A program made the translations under genes and the position numbers. 64,000 bases of DNA, taken from the NCBI GenBank assembly GCA_017561985.1, contig JAFZAZ010000014.1:190604-254603 (forward strand), written 5' to 3'. Of this stretch, positions 8,690 to 15,821 are shown in pieces. Source of the stretch: Lachnospiraceae bacterium. GTDB taxonomy: Bacteria > Bacillota_A > Clostridia > Lachnospirales > Lachnospiraceae. How positions within the stretch are numbered: the first letter of the stretch is position 1; each line of letters starts with the position of its first letter. Below the pieces are notes generated by a model. The model had not been told where the DNA came from. It ran no database searches and saw only the letters and a program-made list of their open reading frames with translations.

Positions 8690-9550
8690 TTATTCTGTCT
8701 CCGAATTGTAATGATATTCGATCAACATAAATACAAACATGGTGAGCGCTCCGAAAATGGTTCCGCCGACATGTCCCGCGTTGTCCACTCCGATCTCAGG
8801 TGCGAACATATACCGCAGAAAATATACCGCTCCGAACGCAAGCAAGCTGATAACCACCACGCGGATGATTCCGACCGCGCCCTCGTCTTCCACCTCGTGC
8901 GTCTTCGACATGAAAATGATCTTGAACAGCACTGCGCCGAGTACACCGGCAATCGCTCCGGATGCTCCCAGTGATCTCACGTCGTAGATCTCGTACGTCT
9001 CGATCGGGATTCCATACCATGTCAAAGTGTAAACGATCGGGAAGAAATGGTGAACGAACATCGACACAAGCGAAGAACCGAGTCCTCCCATGATGTATAC
9101 GATCAACAGGCGCTTTCGCGAAATGCGGTGCTCCATGATGTATCCGACGATGTACAGCACGAGCATATTGCCGATCAAATGCGACCAGCTTCCGTGAAGA
9201 AGCATGCATGTGAAAAGGCGGTAGACCTGGAACCTGCCGACAACATCCGGCCAGTCCTGACAACCGTATTCCGCCAGCACATCGACGCCGTCCGGTGTCG
9301 TAAACATCAACTGAAGAATATACACGATAACGTTAACAACTATGAGCGCGTAGGTCAGATAAATGTCGCGTCTGTCCGTCGCCATGCTGTCCCAGAAGCC
9401 GCCGCCCCCGCTCCCGGTCAAAAACTGCTTGCGGGAGATTGCCTTAGCCTGGCTCTCCGTTATCGTCACCACCGGCCTGTCGAGATCGGAAAGATCGTCA
9501 AATGCCTGCTTTTTTTCAGAGCCTACATCTGAATCCGAATAATTCCACAT
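8690..9550 (-). CDS. Rhomboid family intramembrane serine protease
   Basis: Membrane protease that cuts substrates within or near the bilayer. The protein is 286 residues. A charged cytoplasmic tail of about 60 residues is followed by about seven hydrophobic segments. Hallmarks are all present: HGSWSHLIGN with H119, H124 and N128, the nucleophile S197 in GASGAIAG, and H260 in AGHVGGTIFG, giving a complete Ser-His dyad. The ATG at 9548-9550 directly abuts the TAA of the SPFH gene (TAA-ATG, no spacer), so translation is very likely coupled to it. The operon NfeD-SPFH-rhomboid suggests a shared membrane-protein quality or lipid-microdomain role. Substrates are unknown. Confidence 0.93.
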   Translation of the reverse strand: MWNYSDSDVGSEKKQAFDDLSDLDRPVVTITESQAKAISRKQFLTGSGGGGFWDSMATDRRDIYLTYALIVVNVIVYILQLMFTTPDGVDVLAEYGCQDWPDVVGRFQVYRLFTCMLLHGSWSHLIGNMLVLYIVGYIMEHRISRKRLLIVYIMGGLGSSLVSMFVHHFFPIVYTLTWYGIPIETYEIYDVRSLGASGAIAGVLGAVLFKIIFMSKTHEVEDEGAVGIIRVVVISLLAFGAVYFLRYMFAPEIGVDNAGHVGGTIFGALTMFVFMLIEYHYNSETE

Positions 9551-10531
9551 TTATGCCTCCGGATCCTTGGTCGGAGCCTTCGTTGCTTCCACAACGCCGC
9601 TCGCCAATCCGGCAATACCCTGGATTTCAGAAGGGATAATAATCTTGGTAGACTTGCCGTCAGCCGCTCTTGCGAACGCATCCAGACTCTTCAGCTTGAT
9701 AACCGCATCGGTCGGAGCTGCTTCGTTCAGGAAGCGAAGGCCGTCGGCATTTGCCTTCTGAACGCGAAGGATTGCTTCCGCCTGACCTTCAGCCTCGCGG
9801 ATCGTAGCTTCCTTCTTCGCCTCTGCGCGAAGGATTGCTGCAGCCTTCTCGGCCTCTGCCTCGAGGATTGCGGACTCTTTCTTACCTTCGGCAACAAGAA
9901 TTGTGGACTTCTTCTCACCTTCAGCGATGAGAATGGACTCACGGCGCTCACGCTCAGCCTTCATCTGCTTCTCCATCGCGTCGCGGATTGCATTCGGAGG
10001 CATGATGTTCTTAAGCTCTACACGGTTAACCTTGATACCCCAAGGGTCGGTCGCCTCATCGAGGGATACACGCATCTTGCCGTTGATGATCTCACGCGAG
10101 GTGAGGGTCTCATCGAGCTCGAGGTCACCGATGATATTACGAAGTGTCGTTGCGGTCAGGTTCTCGATAGCCATCAGCGGGTTCTGAACACCGTAAGCGT
10201 ACAGCTTCGGGTCGGTGATCTGGAAATAAACGACCGTATCGATCTGCATCGTTACGTTATCCTTCGTGATAACCGGCTGAGGCGGGAAATCCACAACCTG
10301 CTCCTTCAAAAGAACGTCGAGAGCAACGCGGTCAATAAACGGAACCTTGAGGTGAATACCAACGCTCCAGGTCTCCTGGTAGCCGCCGAAGCGCTCTACG
10401 ATATAAGCATGAGCCTGCGGTACGATGCGAAGGCACGAAATGAACAGTGTAACGAGAACTACAAGTACTACCGCGATCCAGAAATACTGGCTTTCAAAGA
10501 TCTGAGTATCCGATTCCAAAAAGCTTAACAT
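9551..10531 (-). CDS. SPFH/Band 7 (stomatin, QmcA-like) membrane protein
   Basis: Stomatin-like scaffold that oligomerises at the membrane and organises microdomains or proteases. The protein is 326 residues. An N-terminal membrane segment (about residues 17-37) is followed by the Band 7 domain (RIVPQAHAYIVERFGGYQET onward, to about residue 190). A long Ala/Glu/Lys-rich coiled coil follows with repeated AEGEKKS/AEGKKES/AEAEKAA units (about 195-260), then a short C-terminal region. It overlaps the end of the nfeD-like gene by seven bases (ATG TTA A), and its stop touches the rhomboid start. NfeD-SPFH pairing is a widespread conserved module; the third partner is less usual. Confidence 0.93.
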   Translation of the reverse strand: MLSFLESDTQIFESQYFWIAVVLVVLVTLFISCLRIVPQAHAYIVERFGGYQETWSVGIHLKVPFIDRVALDVLLKEQVVDFPPQPVITKDNVTMQIDTVVYFQITDPKLYAYGVQNPLMAIENLTATTLRNIIGDLELDETLTSREIINGKMRVSLDEATDPWGIKVNRVELKNIMPPNAIRDAMEKQMKAERERRESILIAEGEKKSTILVAEGKKESAILEAEAEKAAAILRAEAKKEATIREAEGQAEAILRVQKANADGLRFLNEAAPTDAVIKLKSLDAFARAADGKSTKIIIPSEIQGIAGLASGVVEATKAPTKDPEA

Positions 10532-10968
10532 ACAGTCTCCTCCTTTGCATTAACAAGCAATTTTACGCCTTCCACGCGCGCGACAACGGCAATCTCCCCG
10601 ACATCGAACGAAACGCCTTCACGAGCACTCTTCGCAGCCCATTCCATTCCGTTGAACACAACTCGTCCGGTGTAGCTGGCACCGTCGACCGGCGTCACCA
10701 CACGAACCTCCTCGCCGACGATTGCCTCAACGTTCGTCTTCGTTCTGCGCTTGTTGAACCTCCTCACAACCGAAGGTCTTACGAGCAGCAAAAGAAGTGC
10801 CGAGACAACAACGAACGCGACGCACTCCCAAATAAGGTTGAAGCCGCAAAGGCTAACGATAACAGCTGCGAGAGCACCGCCGGCGAACCATATTGTCGTC
10901 AACGCCACAGTGAGCAATTCGATCACGATCAAAACGACGAAAGCGCCGATCCAAAACCATAGATCCAT
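10525..10968 (-). CDS. NfeD-like membrane protein (short form, OB-fold)
   Basis: Short NfeD protein of 147 residues, the partner of SPFH proteins. Three closely packed hydrophobic segments (MDLWFWIGAFVVLIVIELLT, an Ala/Gly-rich one and WECVAFVVVSALLLLLV) precede a C-terminal OB-fold domain that starts about residue 80 and contains GEEVRVVTPVD and GEIAVVARVEG. The N-terminal ClpP-like serine protease domain of long NfeD proteins is absent. I place the start at the ATG at 10968 with AAGGAGA close upstream; the open frame runs 49 codons further into the promoter region and is not credible there. It is the first gene of its operon, behind a good promoter at 11032-11061. Confidence 0.88.
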   Translation of the reverse strand: MDLWFWIGAFVVLIVIELLTVALTTIWFAGGALAAVIVSLCGFNLIWECVAFVVVSALLLLLVRPSVVRRFNKRRTKTNVEAIVGEEVRVVTPVDGASYTGRVVFNGMEWAAKSAREGVSFDVGEIAVVARVEGVKLLVNAKEETVC

Positions 10969-11031
10969 GCTACTCTCCTTTCCGCGCAATGAGATACCCC
11001 CTGCTTGCGCAACGTAAATTTTATTTACACA

Positions 11032-11061
11032 ATTATATGTCACGTAACATTCACTTGTCAA
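11032..11061 (-). promoter_or_regulatory. Predicted sigma-A promoter of the NfeD-SPFH-rhomboid operon
   Basis: On the - strand TTGACA (complement of 11056-11061), an 18-base spacer and TATAAT (complement of 11032-11037), both perfect hexamers. The leader to nfeD is about 60 bases. Confidence 0.85.
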
Positions 11062-11083
11062 GCCATTATACGCAAAATAATGC

Positions 11084-11122
11084 AAAAAAATCCCTCCCGC
11101 CGTTCTTACCGGCAAGGAGGGA
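11084..11122 (-). terminator. Rho-independent terminator of the ABC/adaptor operon
   Basis: TCCCTCC (11091-11097) pairs with GGAGGGA (11116-11122), with an inner GCCG/CGGC stem, and seven T residues follow on the - strand. It ends the five-gene operon that starts near 19127. Confidence 0.9.
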
Positions 11123-11161
11123 CTCCTGTTATTTCATTGATTCATCGGAAAATGACCCGGA

Positions 11162-12244
11162 TCACTTCTTGTCCTTGCCTTTTCCCTTTGACTTTTCCCT
11201 TGACTTGGAGGAATCGTCGTCCTCGCTCTCCTCGTCTCCGCTCACGATGACGATCCTGTCTTCCTCGACTTTCATGCGGATGCGGTTGCCTTTCACGCCT
11301 ATGGCGTCAAGCATTTCTCGCGGGATCTGAACTCGGCCGGCGCGGTCGAGGATCGCGAACTCGTCGTGCGTCTCCTCCTCGACGAAGCCCTTGAGAAGCG
11401 ATGGATCTGCGTACTCCTGCTTGATGATACGCTCGCTGCTGGTCTTTCCGTCGCGCATCATCACGACACGCTTTACCTTCTTTGCGAGGTTGATATCGTG
11501 CGTAACGATGACGATGGTTATACCGAGCTCGGTATTGAGTTTCCGGAACACATCGAGCAGCGCGTCCGAAGTGCGCTGGTCAACGGAACCGGTGGGCTCG
11601 TCCGCCAGAAGAAGCTTCGGACGGTTGGCAAGCGCGATCGCGATCGCAATACGCTGCTGCTCACCACCGGACATCTGGTTCAGCTTGCTGTCCTTCTTGT
11701 GAAGCATTCCTACGAGGTTCAAAAGATCGAGCGCGCGTTTCTCAACGTCCTTGTTGTCTCCGAAACGGATCGGAAGCTCGACGTTCTGCAGCGCCGTAAG
11801 ATACGGGAAGAGGTTGCGCGCATTGTTCTGCCATACGAAACCGACCGTATTTTTCTTGTAATCGACAAGCTGGCTCTCGGTCATCTTGAAGAGGTCCTTG
11901 CCGTCGACATAAAGCTTTCCGGCGCTCGGACGGTCAAGACCGCCAATCATGTTGAGGAACGTCGACTTACCGCTACCGGAACTACCGATGATCGCGACAA
12001 ATTCGCCGCGCTCCACCTTGAGTTCCAGACCCTGCAGAGCAAGCACCTCGGTCTCTTTGGTCTTGTAGATCTTCACGAGATTCTCGCAGAGGATCATGAC
12101 GTTGTCGCCGAGCTGGTCCTCCAGTTCACCCTGTGTATTTTTCGCATACGCCTTCATGAAGGAGTCGCGAAGTTCTTCGGAAATCACGGAATCACGGATG
12201 TCGGAAGCTTCGAGCGTGGCCTTGTCATCGTTTGAGTTGCTCAT
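11162..12244 (-). CDS. ABC transporter ATPase fused to a C-terminal AbrB/SpoVT-like domain
   Basis: LolD/MacB-class ATPase of 360 residues. Walker A GSSGSGKST (87-95), Q-loop GFVWQN (135-140), signature MSGGEQQRIAIA (191-202), Walker B LLLADEPTGSVD and the H-loop VTHD are all present. The core is extended at both ends: about 45 residues of acidic/Asn-rich leader, and a tail. Residues about 295-334 (EFAILDRAGRVQIPRE and on to DRIVIV) read as a swapped-hairpin AbrB/MazE/SpoVT domain. A Ser/Asp then Lys-rich tail ends in KSKGKGKDKK. The start at 12244 lies 20 bases inside the preceding ATPase gene. It is the last gene of the operon before a strong terminator. The AbrB-like domain may bind DNA or act as a dimerisation module; this is inferred. 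Confidence 0.85.
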   Translation of the reverse strand: MSNSNDDKATLEASDIRDSVISEELRDSFMKAYAKNTQGELEDQLGDNVMILCENLVKIYKTKETEVLALQGLELKVERGEFVAIIGSSGSGKSTFLNMIGGLDRPSAGKLYVDGKDLFKMTESQLVDYKKNTVGFVWQNNARNLFPYLTALQNVELPIRFGDNKDVEKRALDLLNLVGMLHKKDSKLNQMSGGEQQRIAIAIALANRPKLLLADEPTGSVDQRTSDALLDVFRKLNTELGITIVIVTHDINLAKKVKRVVMMRDGKTSSERIIKQEYADPSLLKGFVEEETHDEFAILDRAGRVQIPREMLDAIGVKGNRIRMKVEEDRIVIVSGDEESEDDDSSKSREKSKGKGKDKK

Positions 12245-12944
12245 GGAATGCCTCCCCCTTTCCGTGGTACTCGGTATTAATGATCTCGCCGTCCTGAATC
12301 TCGTACACGACATCACCGTAGCCCATCAGCTTGGTGTCGTGCGTCGTCATGACGAACGTGATGCCTTCCTTCTCGATCAATTCCTTGAAAATGGCGATAA
12401 CCTGAAGGCTCGTCGCGGAGTCCAGCTCGCCGGTCGGCTCATCCGCGAAAATGATCTTCGGCTTGTGAGCGATGGCTCTCGCGATCGCGACACGCTGCTG
12501 CTCACCGCCGGAGAGCTCCTGCGGCATGTGCGTTGCACGCTTGGAGAGACCTACAAGCTTGAGGCACTCCATCACGCGCTCGCGGTAGTCGCCCTTGTAG
12601 TCTGCAAGGCGGAGCGCATACTCCACGTTCTCGTACGCATTCATCACGGGAATCAATGCGACGGACTGGAAAATGTATCCGATCTTGTGGCGGCGGAGAA
12701 GCTCACGCTCCTTGTCGCTCGCTCCGGAGATCTCAACTCCGTCAAACACAACGCTGCCGGAGGTCGGCGCGTCGAGCGCACCGATGATATTCAAAAGTGT
12801 AGTCTTGCCCGATCCGGAACGACCCTTGAGAATCGTGAGGGTGTCCTCCGGAACAACGACGCTGATGCCCTTCAATGCAAGGAAGTCGCCGCCGGCCACG
12901 GGAAAGCTTCTCGTAACTTGTTCGGTTCGCAGTATCTCGTTCAC
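12225..12944 (-). CDS. ABC transporter ATPase (MacB/LolD class)
   Basis: Stand-alone nucleotide-binding subunit of 239 residues for the neighbouring FtsX-type permease. Walker A GRSGSGKTT, signature [14 protein letters not shown], Walker B IIFADEPTGELD and the H-loop TTHD are intact. I choose the GTG at 12944 because AAGGAGGG stands four bases before it; an upstream TTG at 12968 would lie inside the permease gene and has no ribosome site. It starts ten bases after the permease stop and overlaps the second ATPase gene by 20 bases. Two different ATPases for one large permease suggests a heterodimeric motor. The substrate is unknown. Confidence 0.9.
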   Translation of the reverse strand: MNEILRTEQVTRSFPVAGGDFLALKGISVVVPEDTLTILKGRSGSGKTTLLNIIGALDAPTSGSVVFDGVEISGASDKERELLRRHKIGYIFQSVALIPVMNAYENVEYALRLADYKGDYRERVMECLKLVGLSKRATHMPQELSGGEQQRVAIARAIAHKPKIIFADEPTGELDSATSLQVIAIFKELIEKEGITFVMTTHDTKLMGYGDVVYEIQDGEIINTEYHGKGEAFHEQLKR

Positions 12945-12954
12945 GGTTCCCTCC

Positions 12955-15813
12955 TTAATCCTCTCCAAGCTTCAGAGCCTGGTTGATCTTAATCTTGGAC
13001 AAAAGCATCGAGATTACGGTGATGCAGCCTGCGAGCATGATCGTCACGACTACGGCGATCTTCACAAGATCTCCGCCGGACATGACAATCTTCGAAGGAA
13101 GCGTCGCAATCTTCGGCGAATATGCGATCTGAATGAGCGGCAGGAACATCTTCGAAGCGAGAAGTCCGATGCCGGCGCCGAACAATATCGGCAGCAGCGA
13201 TCCGAAGATATGCTCGTTAACAAGCATTCGGATCAATTCTCCCATCGACATACCCATCGCCCGATATATACCGAAAATGAGCTCTCTCGAACGGATCGAC
13301 GTGATCCAGAAGATCAGGAAACCGATCGCGCAAAGCACAAGCACCACGATGAACGTAATCGTGAGCATACCGTTCGTAACCTGGAAGTAAGGATCGTTCT
13401 TCAGTCCAAGAAGATCGGTCGTGCGGTCGCGGAAGGACTTGAAGTTGATCTTATTTTCCGTAGCCCAGTCGTAGAAGAAATCGGTGCTTCCGTTCGTCTT
13501 GATCCATATCTCGTACGGCACTACCGGGTAGTCCAGAAGGATGTTGTCATAGTTGCAGACGATCAGATAGTTCGGAACCGTGGAATCCTCGGAGTCCGCA
13601 TCCTTAGACTCCTTGCGGTTCTCGTATCCGGGCCAGTAATCGATGATCGCAACAACCGTAAAGCTCTTGCGTCCCATCGACTGCTTCATCTCGTCAAATC
13701 TCTCGGCCGTAACGGAATCGCCGACGGCGAGGCCGCATTTTTCGGCGAGATTTCTGGAGATCAGCGCGCCCTCGGGATTCTTTGCAAGCGCGTTCAGATC
13801 CTCGTACCAATGGTGCGAGCCTACGCCCTGCGGCATCCATGCGGCATGACCGAACTCGTACGTATTGACGGCCAGAAGGTTGATGTCATTGATCGTGTTG
13901 CCGCCGTTGATCACCTGCGCGTCGGTATCGTGGATCACTCGCGTGATCGCGGAAATCTTGTCGGGATTCTCGTCGGCAAGCCGCTCAAAACGCGTGTAAT
14001 CGCCCTCGTTGTACTTCAGCTTGGTCGCATAACCGCTTCTGACGCTGCTGATGTTGTTCTGCCAGTTCTCCTGTACGACAAGGTCGGCACCGTCGTTGTA
14101 GCTGATGCGCTCCTCCTCGTTCTGGTTGACCGTGCGCGCGATGTTCGCGTTGAAAATACCGAGAGCGATCGTCAACACAAGGAACACCGTGATAAAGCTC
14201 TGCTTATGAATGTCGCGCGTGATCTGAAGGAAGGATGCGTACGACGCAGGCTTCCACTTCTTTCGTCCGATCTTAAAGATCAACGACGAAAGCATCGGGA
14301 TCACACGGAGGAATACGATCGCACAGCTCAGGATAAACAGCGAAGCCGAGAAGAAAAGCATCGGGTTGACTGCCTCTCCGTTCGCAATCGCCTTCATGAG
14401 CTCGCTCTTCTGATTGTTGAAATCGTAATAGCCGTATAATGCGAGCGCAAGAAGCATAAAGTCAAGGAACATGCGCTGCCACAGCGGCTTTGTCTTCTTT
14501 CTTTTGTGTGCCTTCTGTTCCACGATGGAGAACCGTGCAAACTTAAGCACCGGAAGCGTCATGATCAGGATGCCGGCGACACAGCTGCCGAGCGCATACA
14601 TAAGGGATGTTCCCGTGATGCGCACCTGCATCGACTTTCTTCCGACAAATTCCATGAACGCGTTCGTCGAGCCGAACAGATGGCACAATATGTAACCGAA
14701 CGGAATTCCGATCAAAAGCGCAATGCCTCCGAGGATGGCCGACTGCGTGAGATACGTGAGGATCAGCTGAAGTCTGCTGACACCGCGGCTCTTCAGCATT
14801 GCAATCTCGCCCTGCTCAATATCGATCACCTGGTTGGAAACCATGAAGATGAACACAGCGAGAAGCACAAGGATCGGCACCTGCAGGATCCACATCGTCG
14901 CCTTTACCTTCGCCGAATCCGTCATGAACTGCTCGAAGATCTCGTTGTAGTTGCAATACACATCGTAAAGGCAGTCCGTCGTCTTATTGTCCGTTTCGAG
15001 GTCATTGTACACCTCAAGCATGCGCGGAACCTGATCGATATCGATCTTCGAGTAATCGTAAAGGACATAGTATTTTGCGCGGATGTTGCCTGCGATCGTG
15101 TTGTCCTTCATAAACTGATCAACGAAGATGTCCTGCGAAATGAAGAACTCCTGCTGATACGACAGCGGATCGTTCACCCAGTACAGGTCGTTGTTTTCCT
15201 TGGCCTTAAAAACGCCGACCACGCGAAGGCGGATACTCTCTCCCGCCTGATTGACGTAGCCGTAGATCTCAATCTCGTCGCCGATGAACATCTGCGAATT
15301 CAGATACACCTTCTCGTTGACGATACACTCGATCACACCGTCGCTTCCGACCGTATCGGAGTAATTCGATCCGGAAATGATATCGATGTGGTCCGAAAGA
15401 TCCGAAAGAGACGCGAGCAACAGCCTTAGTCCGCTTCCGCCTCCGCCGGAACGGGATACGAGGAAGCGGGCTTTCTGCTCAAAACTCGTCTCGTAAAATG
15501 TCACTTTCTGTGCGGCGGGCATGCCGAACATCCTCTCGGCATCATCCGCAACGGTAAGATAGTTATCGAAGTAACGGGAGCTGCTCGACTCCAGGCGAGT
15601 GTTGCTGAGACGCGAGTCCAGCGTGAGCATACTCGGATATTGATTGTTGTCCTCAAGGTACGTGCTCATTCTCTTCGTGAGCAGCTTCTGAAGTGCCGCC
15701 TCCGAGTACATCGGATTGCAGCATGCGATTCCCACGAGAAGAATGTTACCGATGAGGATGCTGAGAATCAGCCATTTTTTGTTTAAAAGTTTTTGTGTAA
15801 TGAACCGAAACAT
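12955..15813 (-). CDS. Large FtsX-type ABC permease
   Basis: Membrane subunit of 952 residues of a MacB-like mechanotransmission ABC system. A first membrane segment near residues 14-33 (WLILSILIGNILLVGIACC) leads to a large extracellular domain of about 270 residues. A cluster of three segments with the FtsX motif (VLLAVFIFMVSNQVIDIEQG, then QLILTYLTQSAILGGIALLIG) follows. After a linker, another segment and a second extracellular domain, the last FtsX triplet ends near the C-terminus (ITFIVVLVLCAIGFLIFWI and later). The two-FtsX arrangement means one polypeptide may supply the whole transmembrane part. AGGAGGG precedes the ATG. It is flanked by the adaptor genes and the ATPases in one tight operon (gaps 8 and 10 bases). 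Confidence 0.88.
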   Translation of the reverse strand: MFRFITQKLLNKKWLILSILIGNILLVGIACCNPMYSEAALQKLLTKRMSTYLEDNNQYPSMLTLDSRLSNTRLESSSSRYFDNYLTVADDAERMFGMPAAQKVTFYETSFEQKARFLVSRSGGGGSGLRLLLASLSDLSDHIDIISGSNYSDTVGSDGVIECIVNEKVYLNSQMFIGDEIEIYGYVNQAGESIRLRVVGVFKAKENNDLYWVNDPLSYQQEFFISQDIFVDQFMKDNTIAGNIRAKYYVLYDYSKIDIDQVPRMLEVYNDLETDNKTTDCLYDVYCNYNEIFEQFMTDSAKVKATMWILQVPILVLLAVFIFMVSNQVIDIEQGEIAMLKSRGVSRLQLILTYLTQSAILGGIALLIGIPFGYILCHLFGSTNAFMEFVGRKSMQVRITGTSLMYALGSCVAGILIMTLPVLKFARFSIVEQKAHKRKKTKPLWQRMFLDFMLLALALYGYYDFNNQKSELMKAIANGEAVNPMLFFSASLFILSCAIVFLRVIPMLSSLIFKIGRKKWKPASYASFLQITRDIHKQSFITVFLVLTIALGIFNANIARTVNQNEEERISYNDGADLVVQENWQNNISSVRSGYATKLKYNEGDYTRFERLADENPDKISAITRVIHDTDAQVINGGNTINDINLLAVNTYEFGHAAWMPQGVGSHHWYEDLNALAKNPEGALISRNLAEKCGLAVGDSVTAERFDEMKQSMGRKSFTVVAIIDYWPGYENRKESKDADSEDSTVPNYLIVCNYDNILLDYPVVPYEIWIKTNGSTDFFYDWATENKINFKSFRDRTTDLLGLKNDPYFQVTNGMLTITFIVVLVLCAIGFLIFWITSIRSRELIFGIYRAMGMSMGELIRMLVNEHIFGSLLPILFGAGIGLLASKMFLPLIQIAYSPKIATLPSKIVMSGGDLVKIAVVVTIMLAGCITVISMLLSKIKINQALKLGED

Positions 15814-15821
15814 GCACCCTC

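Noticed and set aside
12673..14439. Long + strand open frame antisense to the ABC permease
   Set aside because: No recognisable domain, composition of a reverse-strand shadow (Arg/His/Asp-rich), no ribosome site. The - strand frame is a clear FtsX permease.
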